A stretch of DNA of 64,000 nt from Montifringilla adamsi. Taxonomy: Eukaryota; Chordata; Aves; Passeriformes; Passeridae. A model generated the notes under the pieces. It made no database searches and had not been told where the DNA came from. It saw only the letters and a list, made by a program, of their open reading frames with translations. Position 1 is the stretch's first letter. The number at the start of each line of letters is the position of its first letter. Made by a program: the position numbers and the translations under genes. The stretch is taken from positions 14,802,126 to 14,866,125 of the forward strand of contig JAGGNK010013558.1 in NCBI GenBank assembly GCA_017590115.1. Direction: 5' to 3'. This document shows, piece by piece, positions 28,252 to 41,800 of this stretch.

Positions 28252-28536
28252 GAGGGGGGATGCTGCCAGGGGGATCCTCCCAAGGGGATGCTCCAAGGGG
28301 GATGCTCCAAGGGGGATGCCTCAGGAGGATGCTCTAAGTGGGATGCCTCAGGAGGATGCTCCAAGGGGGATGCCTCAGCAGGATGCGCCAAGGGGATGCC
28401 TCAGGTGGATGCTCCAAGGGGAATGCTCCAAGGAGGATGCCCCAGGGGGATGCCTCAGGAGGATGCTCCAAGGGGGGATGCCCCAGAGGGATGCTCCAAG
28501 GGGGGATGCCCCAGGGGGATGCTCCAAGGGGATGCC
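28252..28536. repeat. GC-rich minisatellite, 13-15 bp unit, about 20 copies
   Basis: The array repeats two related motifs, GGATGCTCCAAGGGG and GGATGCCTCAGGA, partly alternating, with unit lengths of 13 to 15 bases. It ends directly at the CpG island. Both strands carry long open frames across it because stop triplets are rare in the unit. I do not regard these as genes. Confidence 0.9.
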
Positions 28537-29000
28537 CGGGCAGCGGCGCGCAGCGGATGCCGGCGGGGCGGGCTGCGGGCAGCCGCGGAGGTTCGGAGGC
28601 GGGCGGGCAGCGGAGAGCGCAGGGAGGCGCCGGCGGCGGCACCGCCCCGGCAGGCGGGAGGGGACGGGGCCGGGGCCACACGGGGCTGCGGTGACAGCGG
28701 CGACAGCCACACGTGCCCGGCCGGGAGCGGCGGCGGAGCGAGTCCCATGGGCGGCTGCGGGCGCGGCCGGCAGGTAAAGGAGGGGAGCGCGGGGCAGCCC
28801 GGCGGGCTCGGGGAGGTGGTTCCGTAGTTCGGTTTTTTTTGGTTTTTTTCCTTGCTGTTTGTTTGCTTTTTGAGGTCTGGCGGGTTTCGCCTGTTTTCTG
28901 CCAGCTCGGTCGCTGTCGCTGTTCCGCTGCTGGTGCTTCCCCAGGCACCCCGCAGAACGAACTAGGCACGCTCGGGGTTACTTCGCTTTTTTTTTGCTGT
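28535..29000 (+). promoter_or_regulatory. MCTP2: CpG island, likely MCTP2 promoter and first exon
   Basis: This block is very rich in G+C and CpG, in sharp contrast with the AT-rich flanks. It contains GC-box sequences (for example GGGGCGGGC at 28565-28573) and a CACGTG E-box at 28710-28715. A good splice donor, CGGCAG|GTAAAGG, follows base 28773. It is the only strong CpG island upstream of MCTP2 exon 1 in the window and has the right orientation, so I infer it is the main promoter. The start site cannot be read from sequence; a region around 28550-28740 is likely. No TATA box is obvious. Confidence 0.72.
28700..28773 (+). other. MCTP2: Probable 5' first exon of MCTP2 (3' boundary at 28773)
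   Basis: The 3' boundary is set by the donor CAG|GTAAAG. The 5' boundary is unknown and given only as a guess. An ATG at 28747 (context CCCATGG, with C at -3) opens nine codons, MGGCGRGRQ, up to the donor. The same frame is open upstream to about 28240. If joined to the acceptor at 44057, this frame continues without a stop into the conserved MCTP2 start. Confidence 0.5.
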
Positions 29001-30214
29001 GTGGCGCTTTAGTGATGCTGCTCCTGGGACTCGCACCTTATGTGAATAATGCTTTTTGTCGCCGTTGGTGTGAGAAAATGATGCTGGGGAAATTCTCTGC
29101 TTCCTCAGCCAGCTCTCACTGAACCGACGCATCCCCATGTGCGCTTGCTGACTGAAATTGAGTTGGTTGGCTGTTGACTTTTGACTAAGTAAATAAGCCA
29201 CTTAACAGTAATAATAAAACAATCCCTAAACTAAAAACAAACAACAAAGTGGAACGTTCACACAAGTGCATTGACATAGTGGAGTTGTTTTAAGGGTAAC
29301 TTTGAGGGAAATGTAGTGCGTAAGGCATAGTTTGTTTGGGGATTTTTGTTTGTTTATTTTTTGGTGTTGTTGGGTGTTGTGTTTTTTTTGTTTTTGTTTT
29401 TGAAAGAGCTGTTCATACGACTGTAATGAGAAGTAGTGTGAATTTTCATTGATATTCGCCTAGCACAACTATGGCAACTGGCAGGGATCCAGCTGGTGTC
29501 CTTAGTTTTATGACAGTCGGTTGCTCAAAGCACACTGAAAGCTGAATTGCTGCTATGTGGCATTAAGAAAATAGAAGTTCTCACCTGGATATCTTACTAT
29601 TAGTTTGCTGTGATTAAACTGTAGAATTTGTCATGTATTTTGCAGTAATTCTCTGAAATGATACTGTTGAGTGAGTCGATTTAGCTGTCAAGATGAATGA
29701 GTGTATTTGAGTAATAATCTTACTTGTTTGATTTCTTGCTGCTGTTCAATGCCACCATAAAACAGCTTATCATAAAACAAATAAACTTGCATGTGCTGTA
29801 GCCTGAAGATGGATTCAGTATGTGTAGTTTCACTTTGCCTGTGGAAAGAAAAAACCAAAAATAGTGCAGAGAGGAAATTTTCATTTTATTTCTTAACAAT
29901 TTTGTGCTTTTAAAAAAAATAAGAATGGTAAATTTTGTGCAGTTTAGACAAGTTTAACTTTGATTATATTAAAGGAGCTCTGGGATAGTTTGTAGATGTG
30001 TGGGTTTAAGGTGTCAATTATAAACCAGGGCATGAGGACAGGCACCACTGTCATTGACAGGAAGGTGGGTGTCTAAACAGCCCAGGGATTCCTGTAATCA
30101 TCCCCTCCTGGGACAGTGCATGGGGCTGTACCAGTGCTAGAGGTGTTGCTTATCATGTCATTCAAAGTAATTAGAACCATAACTGGCTCAATTTCACTAA
30201 TTTCACTGCAGGTT

Positions 30215-30230
30215 CCCCCCCCCCCCCCCC
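30215..30230. repeat. Poly(C) run, 16 bases
   Basis: A pure C16 run in the first MCTP2 intron. The minus strand is G16. The exact length is likely to vary between individuals and to be prone to sequencing error. Confidence 0.95.
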
Positions 30231-33200
30231 AGTGTCTTTTGCATTCGGTAATGCAACCAGCTGCTTTTGGACTAACTGCACCTCTTACTTGAACAGATGA
30301 TTATTTTAAAAAATCTACCTGCAAGGAACACTCCTGAGGAGAACAGTGGTTGCACCTTGGATGTTGAAGTTCAGTGGGATTTGGCGGAGCTGGAGTCAGG
30401 ATGTGTGTGTGGCTGGAGTGGGCTTGGGACAGGGGATAAACCTCACCCCAGAAGTTTCTTGGTTGGTTCCACTGGCATTTCCAGGCAATACTGAGTGTCT
30501 GCATCTCCTTCTTTAGTCTACACTGTGCAGATTAGCCCATCTTATCTTTAATTTCTCATAGACAGCAGAATGTTGGCATGAGGCCCCCACCAGTGGCTGT
30601 CAAATTCAGGCAGGATGTGTGTAACAACTTGTGCTGTCACTTCATTGTGAGAATTTTGGGTTTTAACTGTTTTGCTCACCCATCACCTGTACCATGAACT
30701 AATTCTAGTATGGGGTTTTGAATTCCAGTCTCCCAGAGTGCAGAGAGTTGGGGTCTGATCACCTGGGGTCCCTCTGCCTGGGCACGGGGGAGAGGGAAGC
30801 TTTACCTCAGCAGAGGAGAGCAAAGCATGCCAAGTATGCTCTGCATTTCCTCTGTGTTGTTTCCACCCTTGAGTGGAAAATTGCTCCTGATTTCCTCAGA
30901 ATTGGAGGATTTACATTGGCACTCTTCCCACATTCCCAATTTACTTCCAGTTGTACTTATTAGATAACACGCTTGCATAGGAGCTTGTTTATGAGAAAAA
31001 GAACATTTCTATCTATTCCTATTTAACATAAGCAGTTAAATGTTCCCTGGGTTCAAGGGGTCTGTTTCTTAGTCTTTTCAGGATTGTGAGGATCTTGGAA
31101 CCACAAGTGCCTTGAACTCTGATTTTAAATCACATATCAGAGTAACAGCTGATCCTGAGTGCACCTCTGTTTCCTGAGATGTTGATTCTGTAAAATCATC
31201 ATAGAACCAGATGGAATATTCATATTTGGACAATTTACGTGTCTTAATATCAAGGCTTTCTTTGTGTATCCCACTGTAATCCACATAAGATTTTCTGTGA
31301 TCCATGTAAGAATTAACTTGCCATTGTCTTCTGTGTGAGGGTTCTAATGAAGACCAAGAGTGATAAGAGAAACGCGGCCAAGTCTCCCGTGTTAGATCAA
31401 ATGATTGATACCTGGCAATTTCTGCCTTGGAGAAATTAGCTTGGGTGTAACTACAGGTTCACCAGCATAGCCACGGAGTGGGTTGATTGCTGTGTGGGCA
31501 GATGGTTTTGGTCCTATTTAGGGATCAGTAGTGAGAAAGCTTTGTTGATGGAGACTTTTTTTCTGTTAGTTGTTCTCTGTCTTTGCTGGATATTGGGTAT
31601 CTTACGAGTCTCAAGGCACTGTGGATGTGCAATCTGTCTGTCCTGCCCTGAGGATGTCGCCTCCTAAGGCACATTTGACTTTTGGCACCCCTGTGGCCTC
31701 ATGCCTTGCTGTGCCAGGGTAAACACTTGCAGGAATATAATTGTATTTACAGTAACTCATCAAAAACCTACTCTGGAGTGATACAAAGGAGGGTCTTGCT
31801 CTAATTTTTTTTAAATTTTAAAGGATTACAAATTTTTCTTAATCAAAAACTTCAGTCCTTTAAAAAGCTACGCAGCCAGAGGTAATTTTCAAACCCTTTA
31901 AACCATTCTTTCAACTTAGAAATTACTTGGTAAAATATTTGTAAGGACTGTAGAAAATTAGATGTTAATTACCTTTCTTGAGACATTCCTAGATGGTTTT
32001 GAACTTAGGTTGTTTTGCACTACATGATATATTCAGACAAATCAATTATCTTGGGGGGAGGGGGGAAAGCCTGTGGTGTGTGCCAGGTCAGATGTTTGGA
32101 TGGTGTAACAGTAACAAGGTTCCTTGAATGAACCTCTCTTTCAATTAAGAGAGATCATTAGAGAGGAGAATGCAGAAGTGGGAACAATCTGAGTGATGTG
32201 GAATAAACAGAGAACAATTATTATAATTTCACATAATTCAAGATGTAAAGAGGTAAGAATAAATGAACAAGATTCAAATTTTTTTTCCTAAGATCCTCCT
32301 CAATAAAATAAAAATTCTTCCATAGCTAAATTATGCTTCTGCTTCACACAAGCATAATTTATCTGTGGAGTTCATTACTCCAATATCTTCCTGTTAAAGA
32401 TATAAATGAATTTTAAAAGTTGTTTGGCAAATTAAGAGAGAAAATGCCAAATGCTGTTAATCACAAAGATGTAGGTACAATTTCTAGCTGAAGCGGCTCC
32501 TAAATCTCCTGGAAACAAGGAGATTATTTTGCAGGCAGAATCCCAGTATGATTTTGTGACCTTATAGTCTTTCCCTGAGCATCTGTTTTTGGTCAGAGTT
32601 AGAGGCAGCTTATTGGGCTATGTGGATATTTGGAGTGATGTGGTCCCCCTGCGTCCTGTGCGTGATGGAAATTTGGATGGGGTTTCCTGGGATCACTGCT
32701 GTTTTGTCTGGAATAGTTTCAAACAGGTGAACATTAGATGCAACTTCAACTTCCACACTTGGGGGGAAAAAGCCTCAAGTAAATAGTATGCTGTGTTTCC
32801 TTAAGTTTTGATTAACTGGCTATTCATAAATGTAATCTGTAAAGAACACTGATGGAGTTGACCTTTTGCAAGGCTACAGTGCTGCTACAAATCTCCATTG
32901 TGAAATAATTGGATTATTGTGGGAAAATCTGGAACATGTAATAATTTTAGTTTTAATTTCTATTTTTTTAAATGCACACTGCTTTTCTAAGAAGACTTTT
33001 TTTGTTCTTTCCTTCACATAAGCAGCCTGCTGACCTTTAGGCATTTTTTTAACCCTTGCTCTGATTCTTTCACTGCTTCTTGTCAAACCCTAGGTGGGGA
33101 CTGATGGGGACAAATTGTGTCTGTGCTTTCCTATTGATTTCTGAGGAAAACAGACCCCAGAGCTCAGTCTTCAAGTCAGCCTGTGGTCTGATCATGTAGG

Positions 33201-36200
33201 TGTCCAACCCCTCCTACCACCATAGAGGACCCTCATGTTGGGTAGGTTGGATGTACTCTGTGACCACCTTTGGCCTTAAAGGAGAGCCTCTTGGTAACAA
33301 TTTCTGGTGGTCTTTAGTTCAAACGGATTATTTTTTTTTGCTGCTCCTGGTGTTTTGGTCAGTGGTGGTGAGAGCTGGAGCTCAGTGACGCAGGGGGTGA
33401 CTTCTCCTCCTGCTGTGGTGGGTGCCTGGTTCTTGTGTATTTACACAGATGCTCCTTCACTGGCTTGTTTTCACTTTCCCACAAAATCAACTTGCTAAAA
33501 TGCAAGCTAAATACTAACGTAGCTTTTGAGATCTTTGTTTGGTTTTGTTGGCCTTTTGGGATGGGGAGAAATAAAAGGAGATCTTATTCATATCCTTCCT
33601 TTCTGGGAAGCACTTGTACCCTTGACAATTCTTCCTGTTGCCCACTCCTAGAACTATAGATGTAGTCTGTGGAGTAAATTTTGCTTTACTGGAAACTTTA
33701 GGTTTGGGAGAATTTCACTGTTTTGGGAATTCTTGGAATTGTGTAGCTTTACTGCCTGGAGATCAGAGCCAATTTAGAAATAAAACAGTTCTGCTTCTGA
33801 GTAACACCATAAATTAAGACACAGAAGCAGCTCTGTCTTTTTAGGATTTATAAGTGTGCACTTTCATTCTCTCCTCCCAAATAGATAAGCCCTGCTCTAG
33901 AAGTTAAGTTTCTAGCCAGGGCAGGGTATATAATCTATATTGTTTGATAATCTTTTAATGGGGGTGAATGGAAATGAGGGGGCCATGCTAATTTATTTGA
34001 GCAGGCATTTGTCTGTGTTGCCATTGATGTGGAGGTGGTGATGATCAGGAGCTGTCAGCGAGGATGGGGCAGTCTCTCTCTCAGCTCACTTTATCACAGT
34101 TGTGAAAGTTCTTTTTTTTTTTTGAAGTCTGACTCATTTAGGTTTAAGTGAGGAGAGATTAAGAGCTCAGTGCTTTGAAATTTTATTGGATGCAGGTTCC
34201 CCTTGAAGTAAAATCTTATTGAACCTAATGGTTTTGACAATTTCAAATAAAAATATCCAAATGAATGAACATAACTCATCCCCTTGTCGCTGCTTCCCTG
34301 GGTTTGAAGAGGAATGTTTTCTGCTGTCTTCCCTCATGGGAAACATCTGCGGATCCAAATGGCAGATCATTAATGCTCATTCAATAGCAGGCTTTGTTCC
34401 CAGTTTCTTTAACTTGGAAACAGTTAACTGGAGAGTTTTATTTTGTCTTGTTTTCCTTTTTGAATGCAAACATCTAATTCCAGTTATGTATTCTAGTGGA
34501 TTTTGTAGAAGTCCTGCTATTTGGGACTGCTTGTAATTATTTTAAGATAAATGATCCCTACTCAAATTCAAATAGTGGGAATGATGCCTTTGTGATTGTG
34601 GTGCGGTTTTAATTTATTTTATTGTATAAGTGGCTGAATTTTCTTCAACTCTGTAAAACTGTAAGATACAAATCTCACTATAGGGATTTGTGTTCAGTTC
34701 AGCAAGGCCTCTTGTTCCTCCCATTCACCAAATGTTTCATAGTAGCATTTTGCAAATAATCTGTCTGGTCTTTGATGGTAAGCAAGTGAAAGCTGAAACA
34801 TTCACCTACTTGGGTGCAAAAGTTGTTTGAACCAGAAAACCGGCAGATCTGTTCAGCTGACTGTGAGCAGTTTGCATTTCAAGACACTTGCCAGACTGGT
34901 GACTCCTGTCCATGTCTGCTAGACAGAGGAACTGAAATGTGAATAGCTCTTAAATCCATTAAAAAAAACACTACTACATCTTTAAAGGGTTTATTGACAC
35001 CTGCTGAGAAGTTCTGGATTTGAGCTTTATGTGATTTTAATCCACGAGCCAAACCAGGAAACTGTGTAATTATGACAGCTGAATTAAAATACCTTTTAGT
35101 CAGTATTCACCAGAACTAAACATCTATGATTATAAACTCGTGTTTTATTGGTTAATTAGGGGCTAAGTAGTCATAATTTGTGCACTTAACATTTACTTTG
35201 AGAATATGTGAATGGGACACGATAATGACAAAGTGGTCAGCTTGATCTGTTCTAAACTGTCCTGCCTGGAGCTATGTGTGCATGAAGGAGGATTAAAAAC
35301 ATACAAAAAACCCCACGGTGTTAGCAGTGTACAAAGGAGAAGCCAGTGTGGTTGGGCAGCAAGAGCTGTAAGTATGTTTAAGGGAAGGAATTTACAGCTT
35401 AGCAATCTACCCCACCCTGCCTATGGCAAATATGCCACAGATGAATCAGGCCCAGATAGTTTTTTAAGGACTGCATAATGTGTCTGCAGGTTTTCACGGA
35501 GCTGGTTTGTCATATTGAATCCTAGAAAAACTGAAAGTGAATTTTAAATTGCTTCATCAGGTGTCATCCTAGCTCAGCAATGACAATATTCCTGTTTTGT
35601 GGAGCTTTTCTGATTGGATCACTTCCAGGAACCAGAATTAACAAAACCAGGCTTTGCTATAGTTGAGGTTCTCTGAACTTCTGCAAGTAAAATCCTGAAC
35701 AGGTCACTTATTATTCACCCCAGCAGAGTATTCCAATGCTTTATTTTTTGTCCCTTTTATTCAAGCTTAAAATAGTTACTGGAATCATAATTTGTGGTTT
35801 TCTTATGATGCTGCTGCTGGCTGTATGTAGGGACTTCATCTTTAGCAAACCAAAACCCCAGTGCTAAGACTTTGGAAGTGCCAAAGTATAATGGCTAATG
35901 GACATGAGTTAAATTTGCAAACTTTACCTGAACTCCTCAGTGAGGAAAGTAATGCTGTAACAGCAACTGGAGACGAGGTGCAGGTTTGGAGTGCCAGGAG
36001 GCTGAAAACTCAGATGGTGAATGGAAAGAGAAACTTCAAAGCTGGCTCTTACCTGTGAAAAATGACTAGCATTTAGAGATGTGTGCTGGCATATGTTCAG
36101 TCCTTACAGTTGGAAAAAAAGGAAGTTTAAAGGAGTCTTTGGGTTTGTGCTGCCGTTTGCGTGCCGAGCCCTTTGCTGTCATGACATCAGGGGAGCAGTG

Positions 36201-38868
36201 TGACTGGTTTTAGTGGTATGCATTGGCTTCTTCATATTTAAAGTACTAAATTATTGTCCAGGGTGAGACCCTCAAACGGTTGACTTCACCAAGAGATTCC
36301 TAAGGGCTTTCTCTGTGTCCCTTCCAGCTTTCTCAGTGTGATGCACAACTCCAGATATTTAAGTGCTGGTTTTTTTTCTGTAGGGAGACCTGTGGCTCTT
36401 GCAGAAAATCAGGGCTGCCACTGGTGCAATTTCCTCATTCAGTGCTGTGCTGCAACACACCAAACTCTCTTTTCTTTAGGGTTCTTCAGCCTCCTGCTTT
36501 TGGGAATTGAGACTGCAAAAACACTGATTCACTTCACCTGTAGATACACCAAAGCTCTGTGCCTGGCTTGTGCCATGTTACTGTTGGAAAGAGGAACATG
36601 CTCTAGTAAGGAGGAAAAATAAAAGGCAAACCTGTAGGTTTTTGTCCTGCTCAAGTTGTCATCAGGGCATTTTTATGAATCAAAAGCATTCTGTTTGAGT
36701 TATTTTGGTAAATTGTTAAATAAAGAATCACACAGAGCTTTTAATAGACCTCTCCTCTATAGTGACTGAAATTTGATAAGAAGTGTGACAGTAATAGTAG
36801 TTATTTAGGGAGAAATGCTGGCACATGGACGAGTAACTTGCGTATAGTCACAGGCTGCTTTTGTTGAAATATATGATTTAAGTGCTAGTAAAAGGCATGA
36901 GTTGATTTGGCCTCCAGTGGAAGTGAGTCTCTGATTTCCTTCCTAGGTTTGTTTTCCCTGAGAGTTATGGAAAGGGAGGATCTATTTCTGTGCACCTCTT
37001 GTTATAAAAATAAACCTTTTGTTATGAGGGAGGTGAGCAGGGGCTGGAAGGAGAGCGTGAGGAGGAAGGAGGCTGCAGGGCTGGATTCCCAACAGAGCTC
37101 CTCCAGCAGGGACCAGCTCCCTCAGCATGTCTGTACCTGCTTCCATCCTGGTTTTGTGTTGTCCCTCATGTGAGCCCAGTTACTTTAGAGCTCTTTTTAT
37201 CTCATTCTTATTCTGCTTGTATATGCACCTCTCCCCCTGCTCCTCCAGGTGCCAGCATTCCCAGGGATCTTCTGATGGGATTGGGAACAACGAGATAAAT
37301 GACAAACCAGTTTCAGTCAGTGGGGAAGAAGTGTCCCAGTTGCTGGTGTGATCTCAGCAGATGGCACAGTGCCTTCCAGGAGAAGGATCTGCCCCTCCAG
37401 GATCTTCCTTGGAGTCTGGTTTGAGGTGCACATCATCACTGCAGGAAGCAGATCTTTGTGCACAGGTGTCCCTGGAGAGCTCTGCCCAGCAGGTGTTGTT
37501 TGCCCTGTAAAGATCATACCTGATTGCCCCATTCTGGTACAATCCCACAAATTCAACTGGAAAGGTTGAAAGGGCCTTTTTGCCTGCACAGGTACAATTG
37601 CAACCCGCAATATTTTGAAGGAAGTCAAAGAGTGGAAGGAACTTGTGAAATATGTTTGTAAAAATACACCCGAACACTTCCTCCTTCATTTCCTCTATAC
37701 ATACTCATCATTTTTCTTCTGTTTTAGAAAAGACAGAAGCAAAATGAAAGCAATACTTTCATAAGCTGGAGGCAGGTGCACGGTATTTTCTCAGTAACTT
37801 TCACTATCAGATGCTATTTTAAGATGCTTGTAGCAGCTGGTCGTTCTCTTATTTCTCCTAGTTACTGTCTGCTCATAAATGTTGTGAAAAAAGCCCTCCA
37901 GGTTGTGCAAAAGAGACTCTAAGGAGTTAAAGTGGCCCTGTTCCTCTCTTGCTGCTAAGTGGAGGAGGATGTGCGCTTGTTTCATGTGTTTGTGACAGAT
38001 GAAACTCATCACATTTGAACCAATTAAAAATCAAAAAGCCAAGCATGGGATCTAAAAGCCCAGAGCCTAAAACCCCACGAATCTGTGAAAAAACCCCAAA
38101 CCCAGCGGAAAACAACAATCCCAAACCTAAAATAGAAAGTATTACTTTAGATGCCTTTATTATCTGCATATAACAAACAGGCTTTTCTTTAAGCTTTGTA
38201 TTTACCCTGGATGTTACTTGTGATCTTCTGCAGAGACTGTCGATTTCTTTCATCCTACATCAAGAAAATAAAGCTGGTTTGTTTTGGTTTTCTTGTTTCC
38301 ATTGAAGCATGTAAAATTGTTTCTTACGAAGCACTTGTTCTAGTTTGGCTGACAGCAACAGGTCAAGTCTCTATTTTATTTTATATATTTGAGTTTAGCA
38401 TCCCGCTACGCTCTGCAAATGAATCTGTTACAGCAGAGCAACAGAAGAGCAGGATCTGTATCCACAGACTGGCATCATTTGAAGCCCTACAGGGAAGCTT
38501 AAGCTCAGTGGGAAGATTTGGAAGCTGCCCAAGCCATGACCCTGCTTTAGCAGCAAATCACCTGTGCAGTGAAGATTTTACCTGCACTGCATCAGTGCAC
38601 TGTCTGTGATGCTTGTTAGTGCTAAAAATAATTCTAACACTGATTTCCCCTGGGTAATTAGCCTGTGCAGACTCAGATTGAGATTAGATTCTTTTTTCTG
38701 GTGCTTTATCAAATTTAAGTCCAGGTATTTGCCATATGCTGCAGGGAGAAAAGGCTGTCTCAGGTTGTCCATATTGTGCTTTTGGGAATTCAGTGTCCCT
38801 TGCTGCCTTCTGGGATCACACCCAGCTCAGCCTTCCACTTGGGACTTGTTTGTTTGGTGGTTTTCTTT

Positions 38869-38870
<2 letters not shown>

Positions 38871-38899
<29 letters not shown>
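38871..38899. repeat. Poly(T) run, 29 bases
   Basis: A pure T run in the first MCTP2 intron, preceded by a T-rich stretch (TTTTCTTTTC). Confidence 0.95.
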
Positions 38900-41800
38900 C
38901 AAAAGGGGGCACAGTGCTTGCTTGAAGGTGTTGGTGATCCAAGGAACATCCTGCCCTTGGTAAAGTATTCCCTTTTCTTTTAATAACTAGTGCTGGGTTT
39001 GGAATGCTCCAGGGCAGACCGGTAATGCTGAACACAGGGTTACTTTATTTGGATGATATTTTCTTATCTCTGTGGCTGTTGGTGCTTAGCATAAAGCATT
39101 GCCAGATAAGGGACTGAAAGAAGCCATTGCAGAGAAGGAAGTGTTGGTTTCTTTAGAAAAAGTCATTCCATTCCTAGTAATGGTTTGTCTTTGGCTTTGT
39201 TTGAGCTACAATGATGTTAGAAACCTGGGGTACTTGGTGTGTTCTGTTATAGAAATAACCACGCAGCACATGCAGTGGTTGTTCAGCCAGCAGAGAGCTA
39301 TTTCCCTGATATTTTCCTTTCTCTCCCAGGGAGGAATCATTTCATTTATGGCTCCTAGAGCCAGAAGACTCAATTTATAGCAAAAACATAAAAGTAAAAT
39401 ATGAAAAAAAGTCCTCAGTCCCTTTTCCCCCTGCTCCCTTATCACCTTCTTGTCAGCCTTGTTTCTCAGTGCACTGAATTCAGACATTATAAACCTAATG
39501 GAGGTTATAAACTCATATTAGAACTTTCCATGGCGAATATTGTGTTGCATAAGAGAAATGTATTTATCTTTTCTTGTAATTTGTACAATGTCTCATGCAT
39601 TAGGTTTTAAGTCAGTGAATGTGCCAGACAGGCAGAGATTGGGGTGAATATCCTATTCCAGAGAAGCCAGAATCAATAGAGGTTTTACACTGAGGGAGTT
39701 CCATTAGTTCCTTCCAATTTGAACCTATGCTAATATGCATTCAAGTGAGGAGCTCCTTCCTAACAGCCTCTGATGCATGTGTTGGTAATTTCAGCTGCCA
39801 TGGACTTAAGTGTTTATTAGCATTTAGTTGTAGCTGAAAACACACTGATTGGGTCACTGTGCATGCCAGCCACCTCTAAGTTCAAATTCAAAGTTTTCAC
39901 CGTCATTGGATAAACAAATGAGTACAAGGATTAATAGATTTAATTAATCTAGAGCTGTAATAGTGCTGGCATGGTGCTGAGGTGTGTTTTTGTCATCTTG
40001 GCTGACTTTGAAGATGATATTTAAATATATTAACCAGGAGCATCTTCAGTGCGCACGGGGCACTTCTGCGTGTGCAGGGAACGGTTCCATAGTGAAGAAA
40101 GACAGTTTCTGCTATAATTTCCAGTGTGTAAATCAATTTGGGTTTGTTCAGTTTATTTGCTTGGTTATATTGGGCGCTTTTATAATACTTTCAGAGTGTC
40201 TTGCAGTATTTCTCACTTGTGGCTTTGCTGGCTTCCTGTCAAGTCACTAAGTGAAATAGAATTGCAGGATGATTTCTCTAGGCTTTCAGTGGCATTTGAA
40301 ATATCTCTTCTAGCCACCTGGTAGAACATCTAAAAAATCATTTAGCTCTAAATATTATATGAATTTAAGGGAGTGCATATGGAGTGTTTTACTGAAAGAA
40401 ACCAAAGCACATAAAACTTTTTTTTTTTTAAATCTCAAGGACCATAATTAGAAGATACTTAAGGGAGGATAAAATGCTAGAAATATTTGTTCAGTCACAG
40501 TGAGCTGTGACCAACTTTTTTCTCAGTAATCCTTTCTGTCTTGTCCCTATTGCCCACAAAAGAGAAGGAGATGGCAAAATAAAAGTATATAACAAAAATG
40601 ACAGGTGCAATCAAAAGCAGTCTCTCTGAAGGAAGAGATTAAAGTATATGGATTCTTCCGAGCATTTGAGATTTGGCAGCATATTAAAGAGAAAGCTGAA
40701 GGAGATAGACTAAAAACATGATCTTTTTCTTGATACCTAAGAACAAGGAGCCATTCAATTAAATCAAAACCAACAGAGTTAAATTGATAACAGGAAGTGT
40801 GTCTCTTTGAATGTTTTCTGTTTGCAGATTTTTGCTACAATGTGCCATTGAAAGGGGAAGAATAGAGGCCAAGCTTAGACCAAGAATTTGGCAAAATACG
40901 TTTTTTCCCTGTGATTGCTTAGTGAATATTTGGCAATACAGTTGGCCATGAACTTCTGAGGCTGAGGAAGGAAGACAGAAAATTTCTGGCCTGTGGAGGA
41001 TAAGGACTACATAACAACATGTTGGTACCAAGGGCACACTTTCTACATGCATTGGAGAATTTCTCGCTCTTCAAAATAAAGTATTTCTATTGATGCTGTT
41101 CTGTATGGAAGAGGAAAGCAGAGGAAATTGATGTGGGAAGAAAGAAGAGTTGTATGTGTGAGTATGGGCTGGCTCCAGCACCACTGGAGAGAAGGGTGAT
41201 CCCCATTCCCAGTCTTCCAGTGATCTCCCTAGGGTATATTTCTTGTCATGGTGCTGATCTCTGTGTCTTCTGCTTGAGCTGAGGAAGTGAAAAAGCAGAT
41301 GGCTGATGGCAGAGTGCATTTGCCCTTCAGACTGTATTTACCCTTTTCTCAGATGAGTATTTGTTGTCAATTGTGTATCATAGCCATCATTTAGGTTGAT
41401 TTATTTGTAAATACAATACTTTTATAAGAGAAGTTGTAGCTGCAGCAGGAATGTGGGTGCAGAGGTTCAGGGGCAGAGTACAGTTAAAGTTCCAGGCAAT
41501 CCAGTGACCAGGGATGGGCTTATTTCTTCTGTGGCCTCAGTCAGACAACCTGCTGCTTCCTGTGCAGCAAATATCACTGATGTGTTGCTCCAGTGTGGCA
41601 GCTGTGAGGTGGCAGCTCAGTGGAGCCATCCCTGCTGTCTTGACACAACCACTTTTAAAATTTTTTTAACGTTTTGATTCCACTGTGTTGCTGCTGGGCT
41701 TGAAGAGGACTCTGCCCACTGTGGGTTAAATGCAGGTAGATATCAGAGACATAGTGTGGTCTGTTGTAGAATGGGCATTTCTAATCAGCAACTGAGGCAA

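Noticed and set aside
28240..28969. Long frames on both strands (195 codons forward, 211 codons reverse) over the minisatellite and CpG island
   Set aside because: They arise from a stop-poor repeat unit and high GC. The translations are repeats of Gly-Cys-Ser or Pro-Leu-Glu-His with no domain. Only the last nine forward codons from 28747 are of interest.
37317..37689. Overlapping reverse frames of 103 and 111 codons
   Set aside because: Neither has a known domain, and there is no supporting splice or promoter context.
38606..38983. 125-codon forward frame in the first intron
   Set aside because: It is carried by the T29 run and has no recognisable similarity.
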